Part shown: one piece after another, positions 44,862 through 53,519 of the stretch
How positions within the stretch are numbered: position 1 is the first letter of the stretch
Layout: each line of letters opens with the position of its first letter
Origin: Spirochaeta cellobiosiphila DSM 17781
GTDB taxonomy: Bacteria; Spirochaetota; Spirochaetia; DSM-17781
Assembly: GCF_000426705.1 (NCBI RefSeq)
Contig: NZ_AUFW01000007.1
Span: 124,001-188,000, forward strand
DNA: 64,000 nt
Reading direction: 5' to 3'
Position numbers and translations under genes: made by a program
Notes under the pieces: model-generated
The model's database searches: none
Told to the model about the DNA's origin: nothing
The model's input: the letters and a program-made list of their open reading frames with translations, nothing else

Positions 44862-45940
44862 GGTAATTCTTCCTTTAGTTTTTGAGCTAAATCTATTCCT
44901 AATTGTCTGTAGGATGAGTTTAAGGTGCTATCCAGGTTCTGACCTTGCATTAGTTTATATCTACGAGTGCGAAGCAAAACTTCACCTGTTTGAACATTAA
45001 AAACGCGAATATCGCCATACACTTTAACAGAATAATTTTGACCATCGTAGGAGAAGTCTTCTAATTGAGCAGTTCCAATAATGATTCTCTTTATGGTATC
45101 GCCATAATCTCTTTTTATTCTATCAAGTACAGCATTATTATCCTCTTCTAACACATATAAATGATCCAGATTATTAACTTTCAATTGATAACCTGATTTT
45201 TTTAAGTGCGAATCTAAACCCAATTCTGTTATGTTTTGTCCAACGGGCTTACCTCCCGAATCAAGATCTAATATCAAAGTACTCGTAGTAATATTCTGTG
45301 CCATTGAATATACATTAATCTGAACAGATGATTTTTTTTGTTCTAATAAAGATAATACACTGTCGTATAAAGATTTATTTTGTTCTATCAATTTCTCTAA
45401 TTCTGGGGGGTATAAAAAAGCTTTTACATTATATAGTCCAACAGATCGTTCCTCAGGAGGAGTAAAAAGAACATAACCCTGACCAGAAGAAATTAAAACC
45501 AAATGTTTATCCGTCTTTTTTCCATTTTGAAGTTGGGTGGAATAATTAAGTTTAATGGGAATAGCTGCAAGTTTCTGATTTTCTGAAGAAGTCTTTTGTT
45601 CAACGTAAAATTTAAGACCTTGAGATAATTGCTCTCCCAATCTTACGGATACTTTATCTTCTTGACCAGAGCCCATATTAAGATAAGGAAGAACCCCTTC
45701 TATTCTACTTATTATAAGAGAATTCTCTTCAATATTACTGGCAGTAAGATAAGTGACGAAAGCTTGATAGTATTGTTCATCAGCAGCAAAAGAATCACCT
45801 TTTTCTATAATAGACAATTCTTCATCAAGAACTCCCGGTTTATCACCGGGAGTCGAAATATTATCTTGTGATTCTGTGGTCTTACACCCCATAAAAACGA
45901 TAAACAAACAAATACAAAGTACACAATTGATCAGTTTCAT
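44858..45940 (-). CDS. Hypothetical lipoprotein (operon of three)
   Basis: 360 residues; lipobox IVFMGC. The N-terminal half is helical; the C-terminal half is beta-rich with NITELGLDSHLKKSGYQLK and AQLEDFSYDGQNYSVKVYGD, recalling LPP20/CsgG-neighbour lipoproteins, an inference. GAGG 8 nt before ATG. Overlaps the GDPD gene by 4 nt at the 3' ends. Third gene of a lipoprotein operon. Confidence 0.65.
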   Translation of the reverse strand: MKLINCVLCICLFIVFMGCKTTESQDNISTPGDKPGVLDEELSIIEKGDSFAADEQYYQAFVTYLTASNIEENSLIISRIEGVLPYLNMGSGQEDKVSVRLGEQLSQGLKFYVEQKTSSENQKLAAIPIKLNYSTQLQNGKKTDKHLVLISSGQGYVLFTPPEERSVGLYNVKAFLYPPELEKLIEQNKSLYDSVLSLLEQKKSSVQINVYSMAQNITTSTLILDLDSGGKPVGQNITELGLDSHLKKSGYQLKVNNLDHLYVLEEDNNAVLDRIKRDYGDTIKRIIIGTAQLEDFSYDGQNYSVKVYGDIRVFNVQTGEVLLRTRRYKLMQGQNLDSTLNSSYRQLGIDLAQKLKEELP

Positions 45941-45963
45941 GGGGGTAGCCTCTTGTTTTGAAA

Positions 45964-46617
45964 CTATTCTAGTTCGTTAAGAGCCTCTTGAACTAAGTCC
46001 TTAGCTCGAACTTTTGTTTCTGGCTCAGCTTCGACACCATCCATAGCATCCTGGATTTGTTCATCAAGAAGATCTTTCTGTATGGAATAAAGATAAACAT
46101 AAGTATAAGCATCTTCATCTACATCACCTTCAGGTGTGAAATATCTTCTTAATACCCAGTAGTCACCTTCTTTCTTTAGACCAGAAATACTAGCTTCTGA
46201 AAGAGAAGTAACAACTTTTTCCATATAAGCTTCAATATCATCAAGATCGCCAACAGCAGCACCAGAAAATTTAGCTCTTACTCTTGTATCGATCATTTTA
46301 ACAACATCACTAGCAGCTTGAAAATCTTCTGTCCACATTTTCAAACCTTCTAAGCTCTTTCCTCTAGGAGATTCTAGTTTAAACAGATAAACATCTTCAT
46401 ATTTATCGAGTTTTTCTAATTCACTAATGTCCATTAAAACCCATTCAGGAACGTCTTTGCCCCAGGCATAATTCTTGTGGTCAATTATTTCTGGACGTTT
46501 AGTGACAACCTCTAAAGGTGCTGAAGCTGGTTCGTTAGTTTCTTTAGGCGAACTAGCACAGGAAACAACCATCCCAGCCAAAATCAGTCCCAATACAAGA
46601 CCAAAAAATCTTTTCAT
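45964..46617 (-). CDS. Hypothetical lipoprotein (operon of three)
   Basis: 217 residues from ATG 46,617, which has GGAGG at 6 nt and overlaps the preceding stop in ATGA; the open frame runs 30 nt further without a ribosome binding site. Signal with lipobox GMVVSC. The body (WAVE-like WGKDVPEWVLMDISELEKLD, VRAKFSGAAVGD) resembles LPP20-type lipoproteins of spirochaetes. The function is unknown; the spacing suggests a complex with its two neighbours. Confidence 0.7.
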   Translation of the reverse strand: MKRFFGLVLGLILAGMVVSCASSPKETNEPASAPLEVVTKRPEIIDHKNYAWGKDVPEWVLMDISELEKLDKYEDVYLFKLESPRGKSLEGLKMWTEDFQAASDVVKMIDTRVRAKFSGAAVGDLDDIEAYMEKVVTSLSEASISGLKKEGDYWVLRRYFTPEGDVDEDAYTYVYLYSIQKDLLDEQIQDAMDGVEAEPETKVRAKDLVQEALNELE

Positions 46618-47495
46618 TTTTTTCCTCCGATTGGGGTGTTTCCCCAATTAAATATCAATTTATTACGAGATTGGGTTACAGGCTTAATATAACTCAATCC
46701 TGTAGTTTCTTCTGTAATACCAAGTATTATATTATTTAACTCCATAATATTTCCAATGTAATACACAATAAAAGTTATTTCAAAGTCTGTTACTGCAGTT
46801 GATCTTACTTCCACAACCTTTGAAATAAGTTCTTTTTTGAATACAGTTAACAATCGTGTATCAATATTGCCAGTAATAACTAGTTCGTATGGAATACCCA
46901 TCATAGCCCTATCGATTGCATATCTATCTAATTCTTCGAGAATAACAGGAAGGATTTTTCCAATATCTTTGGAAAAGGTTTCTTCCATCGAGTCCTTCAA
47001 CGAACTCTCTATGGGAAACATAGAAATTTTCTTTTTTGTCAGAACATCATAAACAAGGATGCTGCCAATAATTTTATTATTATCAAGACTGAAGAACTGA
47101 AGCTCTATGTAATAGTCATTACCTTCTTCCATTGCTGCTATTAAATTGTCTGAACTATTAATAGCAATATCCTGGTTGTAATTTGTTATGATTCTATTAT
47201 GCTCTTCAAAATAACTTTGAATAAACTCAATTCCAGAAAGAGCTAATACCGGATCCGATATTTGAGATTCAACAATACCAACGTAATAACTAGCATCAAG
47301 AACATAAGAAGCAATTGCTTTTGACTGTGTTGAAGTAAGATTTGTTTTTTCAAGATAGGTGTTGATATCCCATTCAGATTTAGCGTTTATTCTACGATCC
47401 TCAGCAACTGTATCATTATCAGACTCACTGATAGTTGAACAAGAGAAGACTATATTAATCATTATCAACAAACCCAATATAGGTAACCGTTTCAA
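46614..47495 (-). CDS. Hypothetical lipoprotein, first of three
   Basis: About 293 residues. Two TTG codons are possible; the second (47,495) is 8 nt from GGAG and gives MKRLPILGLLIMINIVFSC, a good lipoprotein signal. An acidic helical domain follows, then a beta-rich half (PYELVITGNIDTRLLTVFKK). No family recognised. Its TGA overlaps the next ATG (ATGA), so translation is coupled. Confidence 0.65.
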   Translation of the reverse strand: MKRLPILGLLIMINIVFSCSTISESDNDTVAEDRRINAKSEWDINTYLEKTNLTSTQSKAIASYVLDASYYVGIVESQISDPVLALSGIEFIQSYFEEHNRIITNYNQDIAINSSDNLIAAMEEGNDYYIELQFFSLDNNKIIGSILVYDVLTKKKISMFPIESSLKDSMEETFSKDIGKILPVILEELDRYAIDRAMMGIPYELVITGNIDTRLLTVFKKELISKVVEVRSTAVTDFEITFIVYYIGNIMELNNIILGITEETTGLSYIKPVTQSRNKLIFNWGNTPIGGKK

Positions 47496-47593
47496 AAACA
47501 AAACTCCACTTTTACTATCTATTACTAGTTAAACAATAATTTCTTAATAAACTAACACTTATTTTGATAAAAAACAAAGTCTATGTTTATTAA

Positions 47594-49465
47594 TTAATAG
47601 GAGACTAGGGAGCTAAAAGATTCAATATTAACATCAGTATATGCAAGTTGGATTTGGGGCAAAATGATTGATTGATCATGAGTATCTATCTCAATATGAG
47701 CATTTATGTTGTCATCATAACCAAAAGGTAAGGGTATTAAATCCTTATTGGGTATTTTAAAAAATAATCCATCCTGGGCTAGCTTTATTTCAAAATCATA
47801 AGTATTGAATGTCGAGGAAAAAGGATACCTAATATTATCGATGTAGTAGAAATCTTTAAATATTCGTATAGGTGCTGCATTATAGTTCTCCCAAACTATT
47901 TTTATTTCACCATCGTTCAAAAGGATATTACCTAAACCTATATGAACCCCTGAACCTCGAATTTCAAAGGAAGGAGTCTTCAAATTACTGTCGGGATACA
48001 ATTCAAAAGAACTTATAAGACTATCACCCATACCTTGTAAATATAAGGAGGGATTTAGATAAAGACTATCAAACCCGTCTGCAAATATTAATTGCCCGCT
48101 TAGTAGTTCCTTTTGATAGCGTTCAAATATATATCCATCTGTAGAAGAGCGCCCAAGAGCATCATGATCATAGAGACCCAATTCATCAATTAGTATTTGC
48201 CCGTTATATGCTCGCCCGATAATGGTTTGCCCACTGGAAAGATCTAAGTTAATTGCTGAAATATTAGTAATATTGGTTATCCTTCCATAACCATACCATA
48301 GAATGGTATATCCATCAGAAGTCGGAACAAAAGAACAACTCAATTTAAAAGGATTATTTTCAGGAGTCCACAAAGAATAGCTCAAAATCTCATTAAGATA
48401 ACTTAGATAAAAACCTTTTTCCTTATCGTACCCCAACTTAAGGATTTCAGTTCCCTTACTATTTACAAAAGTAAGTATTCTGTCCAAATTTTTATCCTCC
48501 AACAATAAGCCGTTTATATTTATTGTTTGAGGATTGAGCTGTATTCCATCAAAAGTAAGTAGAGAGTCATCTAATGTCAGATAATTATTTTTATCAAAAA
48601 CATAACCAAACTGTCCTTTGATTATGTTTGGATATTTCAATCCCACTTTGGAAGTAATTAGCCTCTGATGGGAATCAATAGGATTTGTATTTCCTCTAAA
48701 GTGGAAGAGTGTTGAATAACTTTTTTCGGGACCTAATTCTTTTGGGTCTTCATGATCTTGATTTCTTACGATTATCTCTAATGGAATACTTATTGATGAG
48801 GGACTATGGATTTGTGAAGCATCAGCAGGAAATAACTCTAAGGTCAAAGGATAAGCCCATTCCTGATGGTTAAAGGGAGCAGTCCAACGCAACAAATCTT
48901 CTCTATTGTCTGAAAATCCTTCTTTAAGAATTGTATCCCCTTGTTTCCATCTTAAATAATAGTTTTGATTTCTTTCATTTAACACAGCTAATATAAGTGA
49001 AGTTGAACCAGGACTTAAAATATTGGGATAGACTTCTACTGCTGGCAATTCTGGATTCTTTAATACATAGAAAACTCTTATTTCCTCAGAACCTACTTTC
49101 TTTCCTTTTGCCAAAACAGAAAAGAAAACCTTTATCAGGCTATCCTCTTCTATTACCCTACTAAGGTCTGGACACAAAAACTCAAATGATTGTGTATCCC
49201 CAGTTATCTTTATTTGATGTTGGTAAAATGCTTTACCCGACATATCCGTCAGTTCAAACAAAAGAGAATCAATATCATTTGCCTCTTTCCTTGTAAAGGT
49301 TACTGGTATAGTCATTCCTTTTTGGATTATAGTAGCTTCGTTCAAGGTTTTTAACTTGAAGTCTTTCACAGATTTATTGGTAAAGACATTGGATGGAATC
49401 TTTCCACAGCTGACTATGATAACAATACAAAACAGAGGGACTATGTACTTAATTATGCTTTTCAC
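47594..49465 (-). CDS. Large hypothetical lipoprotein with lectin-like region
   Basis: 623 residues; lipobox IVSC. Two Ig/Fn3-like beta domains seem to occupy ~25-230. Residues ~240-450 resemble a concanavalin/LamG-type domain: YPNIIKGQFGYVFDKNNYLT, then PFKLSCSFVPTSDGYTILWY and GQILIDELGLYD (a typical LamG 'I-D-E-(V/L)' end). Probably surface-exposed and carbohydrate- or protein-binding. Start is GTG without a Shine-Dalgarno. Confidence 0.6.
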   Translation of the reverse strand: MKSIIKYIVPLFCIVIIVSCGKIPSNVFTNKSVKDFKLKTLNEATIIQKGMTIPVTFTRKEANDIDSLLFELTDMSGKAFYQHQIKITGDTQSFEFLCPDLSRVIEEDSLIKVFFSVLAKGKKVGSEEIRVFYVLKNPELPAVEVYPNILSPGSTSLILAVLNERNQNYYLRWKQGDTILKEGFSDNREDLLRWTAPFNHQEWAYPLTLELFPADASQIHSPSSISIPLEIIVRNQDHEDPKELGPEKSYSTLFHFRGNTNPIDSHQRLITSKVGLKYPNIIKGQFGYVFDKNNYLTLDDSLLTFDGIQLNPQTININGLLLEDKNLDRILTFVNSKGTEILKLGYDKEKGFYLSYLNEILSYSLWTPENNPFKLSCSFVPTSDGYTILWYGYGRITNITNISAINLDLSSGQTIIGRAYNGQILIDELGLYDHDALGRSSTDGYIFERYQKELLSGQLIFADGFDSLYLNPSLYLQGMGDSLISSFELYPDSNLKTPSFEIRGSGVHIGLGNILLNDGEIKIVWENYNAAPIRIFKDFYYIDNIRYPFSSTFNTYDFEIKLAQDGLFFKIPNKDLIPLPFGYDDNINAHIEIDTHDQSIILPQIQLAYTDVNIESFSSLVSY

Positions 49466-49531
49466 GTTATCTATAATTTATCACACCCCGAATATATATA
49501 CCAAGAGTTTAAACTTAAGGAGCTTGCATTA

Positions 49532-50638
49532 ATGCGATCAACTTATGCCAACATTTACATGGATAACCTCAGACATAACTACAATGAAATACGGAAATTA
49601 CTGCCCAGGAATGTCAAAACCTGTGGAGCAGTCAAAGCGGATGCCTATGGTCATGGACAAAACCAGATAGCAAAGGAATTATCTAAGTTAGGTATGGATT
49701 ACTTTGGAGTTGCCACATATGAAGAAGGGTTATCTTTACGTTTAGAGGGCATATCAACACCTATATTAATGTTGGGATATCCAGAATCTCATAATTTAAC
49801 AGAGTTAGTAAGCAACAATATAGATATCATGCTCCCTGAAGAATCTATGATAGAACCTATTGTTAATGTTTCAAAAAAACTAAACAGAAAGGTTAATATC
49901 CATATTAATATCGATACAGGGATGGGCCGAATTGGTATCAAACCTGAAGAGGTTTTCTCTCTAGGTAAAAAACTACAATTGTTTCAGGACCATATAATAG
50001 TTAAAGGTTTGTGTACTCACTTCCCTATTGCTGATCAAAGCCCTTCTGAATTCACAGATATTCAATTAAAACGATTCGAAGCATCACTGGCTACACTAAA
50101 ATCCCTCAATATTAATCCCGATTTAATTCACGCAGCTAATTCAGGAGCTATCATTGATAAAGCCCATAGTTTATTTAACATGGTAAGACCAGGAATCATT
50201 CTCTACGGCTATTATCCCTCTTTAAGTCAAGAACGAAATATTAACTTTAAACCTGTTATGGAATTAGTATCTTCATTCACCCAAATCAAGAAAGTTGAAA
50301 AAGGAACAACTATTGGTTATGGAAGAACTTACATAGCAAAAGAAGATACTTATATAGGTACTGTACCCGTGGGATATGCTGATGGATATTTTAGAAGTTT
50401 ATCTAACAAAGCAAAAATATATAGCAAGGGGAAATATTATCCTATTGCAGGAACAATTTGTATGGATCAGTTTATGGTGGACCTTGGTGAATCAACAAAC
50501 ATAAAGTCAGGTGACTCTATTATACTTTTCGGACCGAGCTGTGGAATCACAGCTGAAGATTTAGCCGGTTTGTGTGGAACAATAAGTTATGAAATTCTCT
50601 GTAGTATATCCAAAAGGGTTCCTAGATATTACATCTAG
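49532..50638 (+). CDS. alr: Alanine racemase
   Basis: 368 residues. Pyridoxal-phosphate lysine K35 in VKADAYGHG, NIDTGMGRIG, and the second-base tyrosine in TTIGYGRTY; PVGYADGY and GTICMDQFMVD are the classical C-terminal signatures. Interconverts L- and D-alanine for peptidoglycan. AGGAG upstream of ATG. A perfect 11-bp stem-loop covers the stop codon. Confidence 0.96.
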   Translation: MRSTYANIYMDNLRHNYNEIRKLLPRNVKTCGAVKADAYGHGQNQIAKELSKLGMDYFGVATYEEGLSLRLEGISTPILMLGYPESHNLTELVSNNIDIMLPEESMIEPIVNVSKKLNRKVNIHINIDTGMGRIGIKPEEVFSLGKKLQLFQDHIIVKGLCTHFPIADQSPSEFTDIQLKRFEASLATLKSLNINPDLIHAANSGAIIDKAHSLFNMVRPGIILYGYYPSLSQERNINFKPVMELVSSFTQIKKVEKGTTIGYGRTYIAKEDTYIGTVPVGYADGYFRSLSNKAKIYSKGKYYPIAGTICMDQFMVDLGESTNIKSGDSIILFGPSCGITAEDLAGLCGTISYEILCSISKRVPRYYI

Positions 50639-50643
50639 GAACC
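50617..50643. terminator. Bidirectional stem-loop between convergent alr and pepT
   Basis: GGTTCCTAGAT/ATCTAGGAACC perfect stem, loop ATTAC, with the alr TAG inside the right arm. Only moderate T-rich tails follow on either strand. Confidence 0.55.
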
Positions 50644-50652
50644 ACTTAATTC

Positions 50653-51894
50653 TTATTTTTCAGTCCATAGTTTGATTAATTCCAATAACACATCAACAGA
50701 CTTAACCATTGTTGGAAGACCTACCCATTCTTTACAACTATGAAAGTTATGACCACCAGCAAAGACATTAGGACAAGGAACACCTAATTCGGTTAGCCTG
50801 GCACCATCAGTCCCCCCTCTAATGCTTTTTTCCTTTGCTTCTACACCAGCATTTTCCAACGCCTTACGTAGTTTATCCATGACCAGGGGATGTTTATCCA
50901 ACTCGTCCTTCATATTTAGATACTGCTTCTTAGCCTCTACAGTAACAACACCACCAGGAAAAGCAGCTTCTGTTGCTCTTGCAAAAGATTCAAGAGCCTT
51001 AACTCTACGCTCAACTTGTTCTGTATTAAAATCACGAATATAAATATCGATAAATGAGTTTTGTACACTTCCCTGGATCGTCTGTGCCCAATAATTACCA
51101 AATCTACCATCTGTGGCTTCAGGGCTTTCAGAACGGGGAATCATATTCATATACGCAATCGCCATGGATATGGAATTAACCAATCGCCCTCTAGCATAAC
51201 CTGGATGTATGGGAATGCCTTTAAAGGACACTCTTGCATAATAAGCAGTATAACATTCAGCTTCTATCTCACCTTCTTCACCCGCATCCATTGTGTAAGC
51301 ATATTTTGATCTAACTTTATCCAAAGGAAATCTATCCATTCCAGCACCAGTTTCTTCATCTGGAGTGAAAATAATTTCCAAGGGAGGATGTGGAAAATCT
51401 GGATGAGCTTTTAAATACACAAGCATTGTCATAATTTCAGCTACACCTGCTTTATCATCAGCGCCCAATAGTGTCGTCCCATCTGTTGTAATTACGGTTT
51501 TGCCCACATATCTCAGTAACTCTGGTTCTTCCTGAGGATCAATAGTAATACCTTCTTTTAAGACGATTTTATTACCATCATATTGTTCATGTAATTGGGG
51601 TTTGATATTTTCACCAGGAGCATCTTCAGCTGTATCCACATGAGCCATTAGTCCTATGTAGGGTAAGTTTTCATATCCCTTTGAACCTGGTAATCGTGCA
51701 AACAAAAACCCTTTGTCATCTAATTCTATGTCTGACATACCTAAATCTGTTAGCTCTGCTTTTAATAGTTTAAGTAAATCCCACTGGTTATCTGTGGTAG
51801 GTACTTTTGAAGAATGCCTATCACTAGTTGTATATATTTGAACATATCTTACAAATCGTTCGCAGACATCCTTTTCTATTGCATCCTGATTCAT
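50653..51894 (-). CDS. pepT: Peptidase T (aminotripeptidase)
   Basis: 413 residues of the M20B family. GLMAHVDTAEDAPGENI (metal His and catalytic Asp), TTLLGADDKAGVAEIMT, FTPDEETGAGMD (Glu pair), and RGGTDGARLTELGVPCPNVF near the end. Zinc-dependent cytoplasmic removal of N-terminal residues from tripeptides. AGGAG 6 nt before the ATG. Follows the flavodoxin by 8 nt. Confidence 0.95.
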   Translation of the reverse strand: MNQDAIEKDVCERFVRYVQIYTTSDRHSSKVPTTDNQWDLLKLLKAELTDLGMSDIELDDKGFLFARLPGSKGYENLPYIGLMAHVDTAEDAPGENIKPQLHEQYDGNKIVLKEGITIDPQEEPELLRYVGKTVITTDGTTLLGADDKAGVAEIMTMLVYLKAHPDFPHPPLEIIFTPDEETGAGMDRFPLDKVRSKYAYTMDAGEEGEIEAECYTAYYARVSFKGIPIHPGYARGRLVNSISMAIAYMNMIPRSESPEATDGRFGNYWAQTIQGSVQNSFIDIYIRDFNTEQVERRVKALESFARATEAAFPGGVVTVEAKKQYLNMKDELDKHPLVMDKLRKALENAGVEAKEKSIRGGTDGARLTELGVPCPNVFAGGHNFHSCKEWVGLPTMVKSVDVLLELIKLWTEK

Positions 51895-51902
51895 TCCAAC
51901 TC

Positions 51903-52343
51903 CTATCCTTTTATCTCTTGAGCCACTTCTTTAGCCCATATTGTTGCTTCTTCTACAGCATCATCTATTCTAGAATCAACCTTTAAACTTTGACTGAGTA
52001 ATTTGCCACCATTGTTTTTTACACGATTTTCAAGTATGTCTACAGCACCGCAAAACATAGCAAAACTCTTATTGCCTGCTCCAAAACAAGCAGCCCATTT
52101 GCCTGTTAAATCAAGTTCTTCAAACTCTCGTTCGAAAAGAGCCCAGTCAGATTGAAGATCACCTTCGTCCCAGGTTGATGACCCTAGGATAAGATTCTCA
52201 TAATCTTCCAATTCATCATTACTAGCTTCATAGGCATTGCGTACTGTAGTATCAATACCTTCTGCTTCAAAAACATTCTTGATAGCCTCAGCCATTTTTT
52301 CGGTAGTACCACGTTTACTGCCAAAAACAATTATTGCTTCCAT
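51903..52343 (-). CDS. Flavodoxin
   Basis: 146 residues from ATG 52,343 (AAGGAG at 7 nt; the open frame runs 36 nt longer). FMN phosphate loop FGSKRGTTEKMAEAI, second loop LGSSTWDEGDLQSDW with the isoalloxazine-stacking Trp, and AACFGAGNKSFAMFCGAVDI. Low-potential electron carrier, suited to an anaerobe. Divergent from the DUF2156 gene. Confidence 0.93.
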   Translation of the reverse strand: MEAIIVFGSKRGTTEKMAEAIKNVFEAEGIDTTVRNAYEASNDELEDYENLILGSSTWDEGDLQSDWALFEREFEELDLTGKWAACFGAGNKSFAMFCGAVDILENRVKNNGGKLLSQSLKVDSRIDDAVEEATIWAKEVAQEIKG

Positions 52344-52414
52344 GATAGGACTCCTTTCTACTGTTACAAAGATGTTCAATCTGGCAAATCACGTCAAGGC
52401 TTTGCGATTTTTAC

Positions 52415-52442
52415 TGGACAAATTTTGTAACTTTTATATATT
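52415..52442 (+). promoter_or_regulatory. Promoter abutting the DUF2156 gene
   Basis: -35 TGGACA (52,415-52,420), 16-bp spacer, -10 TATATT (52,437-52,442), then 7 nt to the ATG at 52,450, with no ribosome binding site. Confidence 0.6.
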
Positions 52443-52449
52443 CATTTCT

Positions 52450-53355
52450 ATGAACATACCTAACTATCCAGATTTTATTCCTGTAACATTAGATATCAGG
52501 GATGAAATGCACCCTTTTTTTACAATTTTACCTCAGGGTATAAGCGAATATACCTTTGCAGGCTTGTTTCTTTTTAGAGACACTTATCAATATAAGATTT
52601 CAAAACTTCCAGGAAAAGACAAAGATCTATGTGCTATTTCAGGCATAAAGGAAGGAAAAAAGTTCTTTATGCTTCCTTGTGGTTTTCCTGAGTGGGAATG
52701 TTTTGAAGATCTTATGAATAATCATGATTATCTAAAAGGTCTAGCAGAAGATTTAGCTGACAGTCACTGGTGTAAGCTAGAGCAATCTGGTTACAAGATT
52801 CAGGAAGATAGAGATAATTTTGATTATCTATACAATAGAGAGGATCTAGCCACATTAAGTGGAAGGAAATTTCATAAGAAACGAAATCTTGTAAATGCCT
52901 TTATTAATAGCTATTCCTATGAAGAAGTCCCCCTTACACCTGAACGAAAAGATGATGCCTTTTGGCTCATAGAAGAATGGAGAAAAGATCGAGAGGATGA
53001 CGGGGATTATAAAGCAGCGATAGAAGCCCTACAATTATGTCAGGAACTAGAGCTCAAGGGATATATGGTTTATGTGGATGGAAAACCAGCCGCTTATACT
53101 CTTGGCGAAAGTCTAGCGGCGGGTAAGATGTTTGTCGTTCACTTTGAAAAGGCTATTAATGAATATAAAGGAATTTATCAGTTTATTAATAAAGCTTTTG
53201 CATCTATTCTCCCAAAACACTATAATTACATCAATAGAGAACAAGACCTTGGAGATGAAGGACTCAGACAGGCCAAAATGACGTATAGGCCTTGTGGATT
53301 TGTTAAGAAGTACAAAGTTGAAAAACTACAGACGAGTACTCCTCCAAAACCTTAA
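52450..53355 (+). CDS. DUF2156-family protein (GNAT-fold aminoacyltransferase-like)
   Basis: 301 residues from ATG 52,450, MNIPNYPDFIPVTLDIRDEM; the frame extends 213 nt upstream into the flavodoxin gene but that part is not coding-like. Motifs FTFAGLFLFRDTY-like segment (EYTFAGLFLFRDTYQYKISK), SGRKFHKKRNLVNAFI, GKPAAYTLGESL and YINREQDLGDEGLRQAKMTY match the DUF2156 fold, related to the C-terminal domain of lysylphosphatidylglycerol synthases. Possible role in membrane or wall modification; unproven. No Shine-Dalgarno. Confidence 0.82.
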   Translation: MNIPNYPDFIPVTLDIRDEMHPFFTILPQGISEYTFAGLFLFRDTYQYKISKLPGKDKDLCAISGIKEGKKFFMLPCGFPEWECFEDLMNNHDYLKGLAEDLADSHWCKLEQSGYKIQEDRDNFDYLYNREDLATLSGRKFHKKRNLVNAFINSYSYEEVPLTPERKDDAFWLIEEWRKDREDDGDYKAAIEALQLCQELELKGYMVYVDGKPAAYTLGESLAAGKMFVVHFEKAINEYKGIYQFINKAFASILPKHYNYINREQDLGDEGLRQAKMTYRPCGFVKKYKVEKLQTSTPPKP

Positions 53356-53404
53356 GCGACAATTTTGTAGGCTATGAGTTTACATTTTCGTAAAAAGCAC
53401 ATCC

Positions 53405-53482
53405 TTGTAAACAATAAATTGTTACAAAGAAAAGACTTAATCTCTCATCTCTTATATTGGCATATATTTTGCAACAATTATA
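53405..53482 (+). promoter_or_regulatory. glnN promoter with upstream inverted repeat
   Basis: Inverted repeat TTGTAAACAAT/AATTGTTACAA (53,405-53,427), then -35 TTGGCA (53,457-53,462), 16 bp and TATAAA (53,479-53,484) about 35 nt before the start. The repeat sits near -60 where an activator or repressor would bind. TTGTAAC/GTTACAA also flanks the flavodoxin-DUF2156 gap. Confidence 0.5.
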
Positions 53483-53519
53483 AACGTTAAAAGGAAATTA
53501 TTTTTAGGAGATATGAAAA

